Shown in pieces: positions 63,604 through 64,000 of a stretch of DNA of 64,000 nucleotides; within the stretch, counting starts at the first letter, position 1; each line of letters opens with the position of its first letter. Both the position numbers and the translations under genes were made by a program. The notes below the pieces were generated by a model that worked only from the letters and a program-made list of their open reading frames with translations, searched no databases and had not been told where the DNA came from. The DNA is from Symsagittifera roscoffensis (lineage: Eukaryota; Xenacoelomorpha; Acoela; Convolutidae), in assembly GCF_963678635.1 (NCBI RefSeq), contig NC_087067.1:25487547-25551546 (forward strand). Reading direction: 5' to 3'.

Positions 63604-63639
63604 GTAGGAATATTCAACCTATTTAACCTTACAAAACTA

Positions 63640-64000
63640 AACTGTGCGTTTTGTGAATTGTAAGCGAAATCCACAACACGCCAAAACCAGATTTATCGCG
63701 GAATCCGCAACATTGCTCTTTTTCTATGATCTTCTTTGCTGTTTTGGATTCTGCGGACTAATAGTTAAAACACTGTATTACTCAAAATTGCTCTAAAAAC
63801 GGGCAACGTTGCGGAATCCGAAACAAAATTTGAGGAATCCAGAACACTTTGAACAAATAATAATATATGTCTTTAGTAAACTTAAGCTTTCCTCGATTCC
63901 GCAACTGTAAGTGGAATCCGCAAATTGTAAACGGAATCAGCAAATTCTGAGCCGGTTTCCCAAAGTGTAAGCGCAACCCGTTATAAATTTGCGGAATCCA
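63640..64000. repeat. Degenerate tandem repeat (GCGGAATCCGCAA type)
   Basis: Repeated GCGGAATCCGCAA, TGTAAGCGGAATC and similar units continue to the window end. The segment AAACTGTGCGTTTTGTGAATT resembles 33748-33772. Confidence 0.7.

Overview
The window is an AT-rich animal (metazoan) genomic segment. It is dominated by one very large, intron-rich plus-strand gene that enters from the left and leaves on the right. Evidence for an animal genome is fibronectin type III (FN3) exons with GT-AG introns, almost all domain-boundary introns in phase 1, Ty3/Gypsy and BEL/Pao retroelements, and several families of short inverted-repeat transposons. I could not identify the species. Nothing prokaryotic (operons, ribosome-binding sites, CRISPR) is present.

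The gene. Following splice sites and phase by eye, about 34 exons join in one open frame from base 1 to 63603. They encode at least 16 FN3 domains, one small cysteine-rich module resembling a divergent fibronectin type II domain, two microexons beside it, a final FN3 domain, a single transmembrane helix (57922-58045) and a cytoplasmic tail of short phase-2 exons with tyrosine motifs. It is a type I cell-surface receptor or adhesion protein. The signal peptide and any catalytic domain would lie outside the window, so no gene symbol is given.

Layout. 1-3005: tandem 1.2-kb cassettes carrying FN3 exons. 4450-4740: another FN3 exon. 5089-11730: degenerate Ty3/Gypsy element, antisense, in an intron. 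12753-14682: FN3 exons. 14683-19193: long intron. 19194-21134: FN3 half, microexons and cysteine-rich exon. 21638-25789: a 2,076-bp unit duplicated in tandem. 26661-34390: five FN3-related exons and a half, among transposon fragments and simple repeats. 36650-42746: second antisense Ty3/Gypsy element. 43137-45506: FN3 exons. 46000-48490: wrecked antisense BEL/Pao element with a palindrome. 50263-53215: nested tandem and foldback repeats. 54754-56187: last FN3 exons. 57922-63603: transmembrane and cytoplasmic exons, ending in a duplicated exon pair.

Mobile DNA. The most abundant element is a short non-autonomous DNA transposon with CAGGGGCGGAT ends. Three copies keep 8-bp target-site duplications, which fits the hAT superfamily. 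A second short family with GGATCTACTTAACAATT ends also makes 8-bp duplications; two of its three copies sit 18-19 nt upstream of splice acceptors of this gene. All exon calls are by-eye predictions without transcript support.
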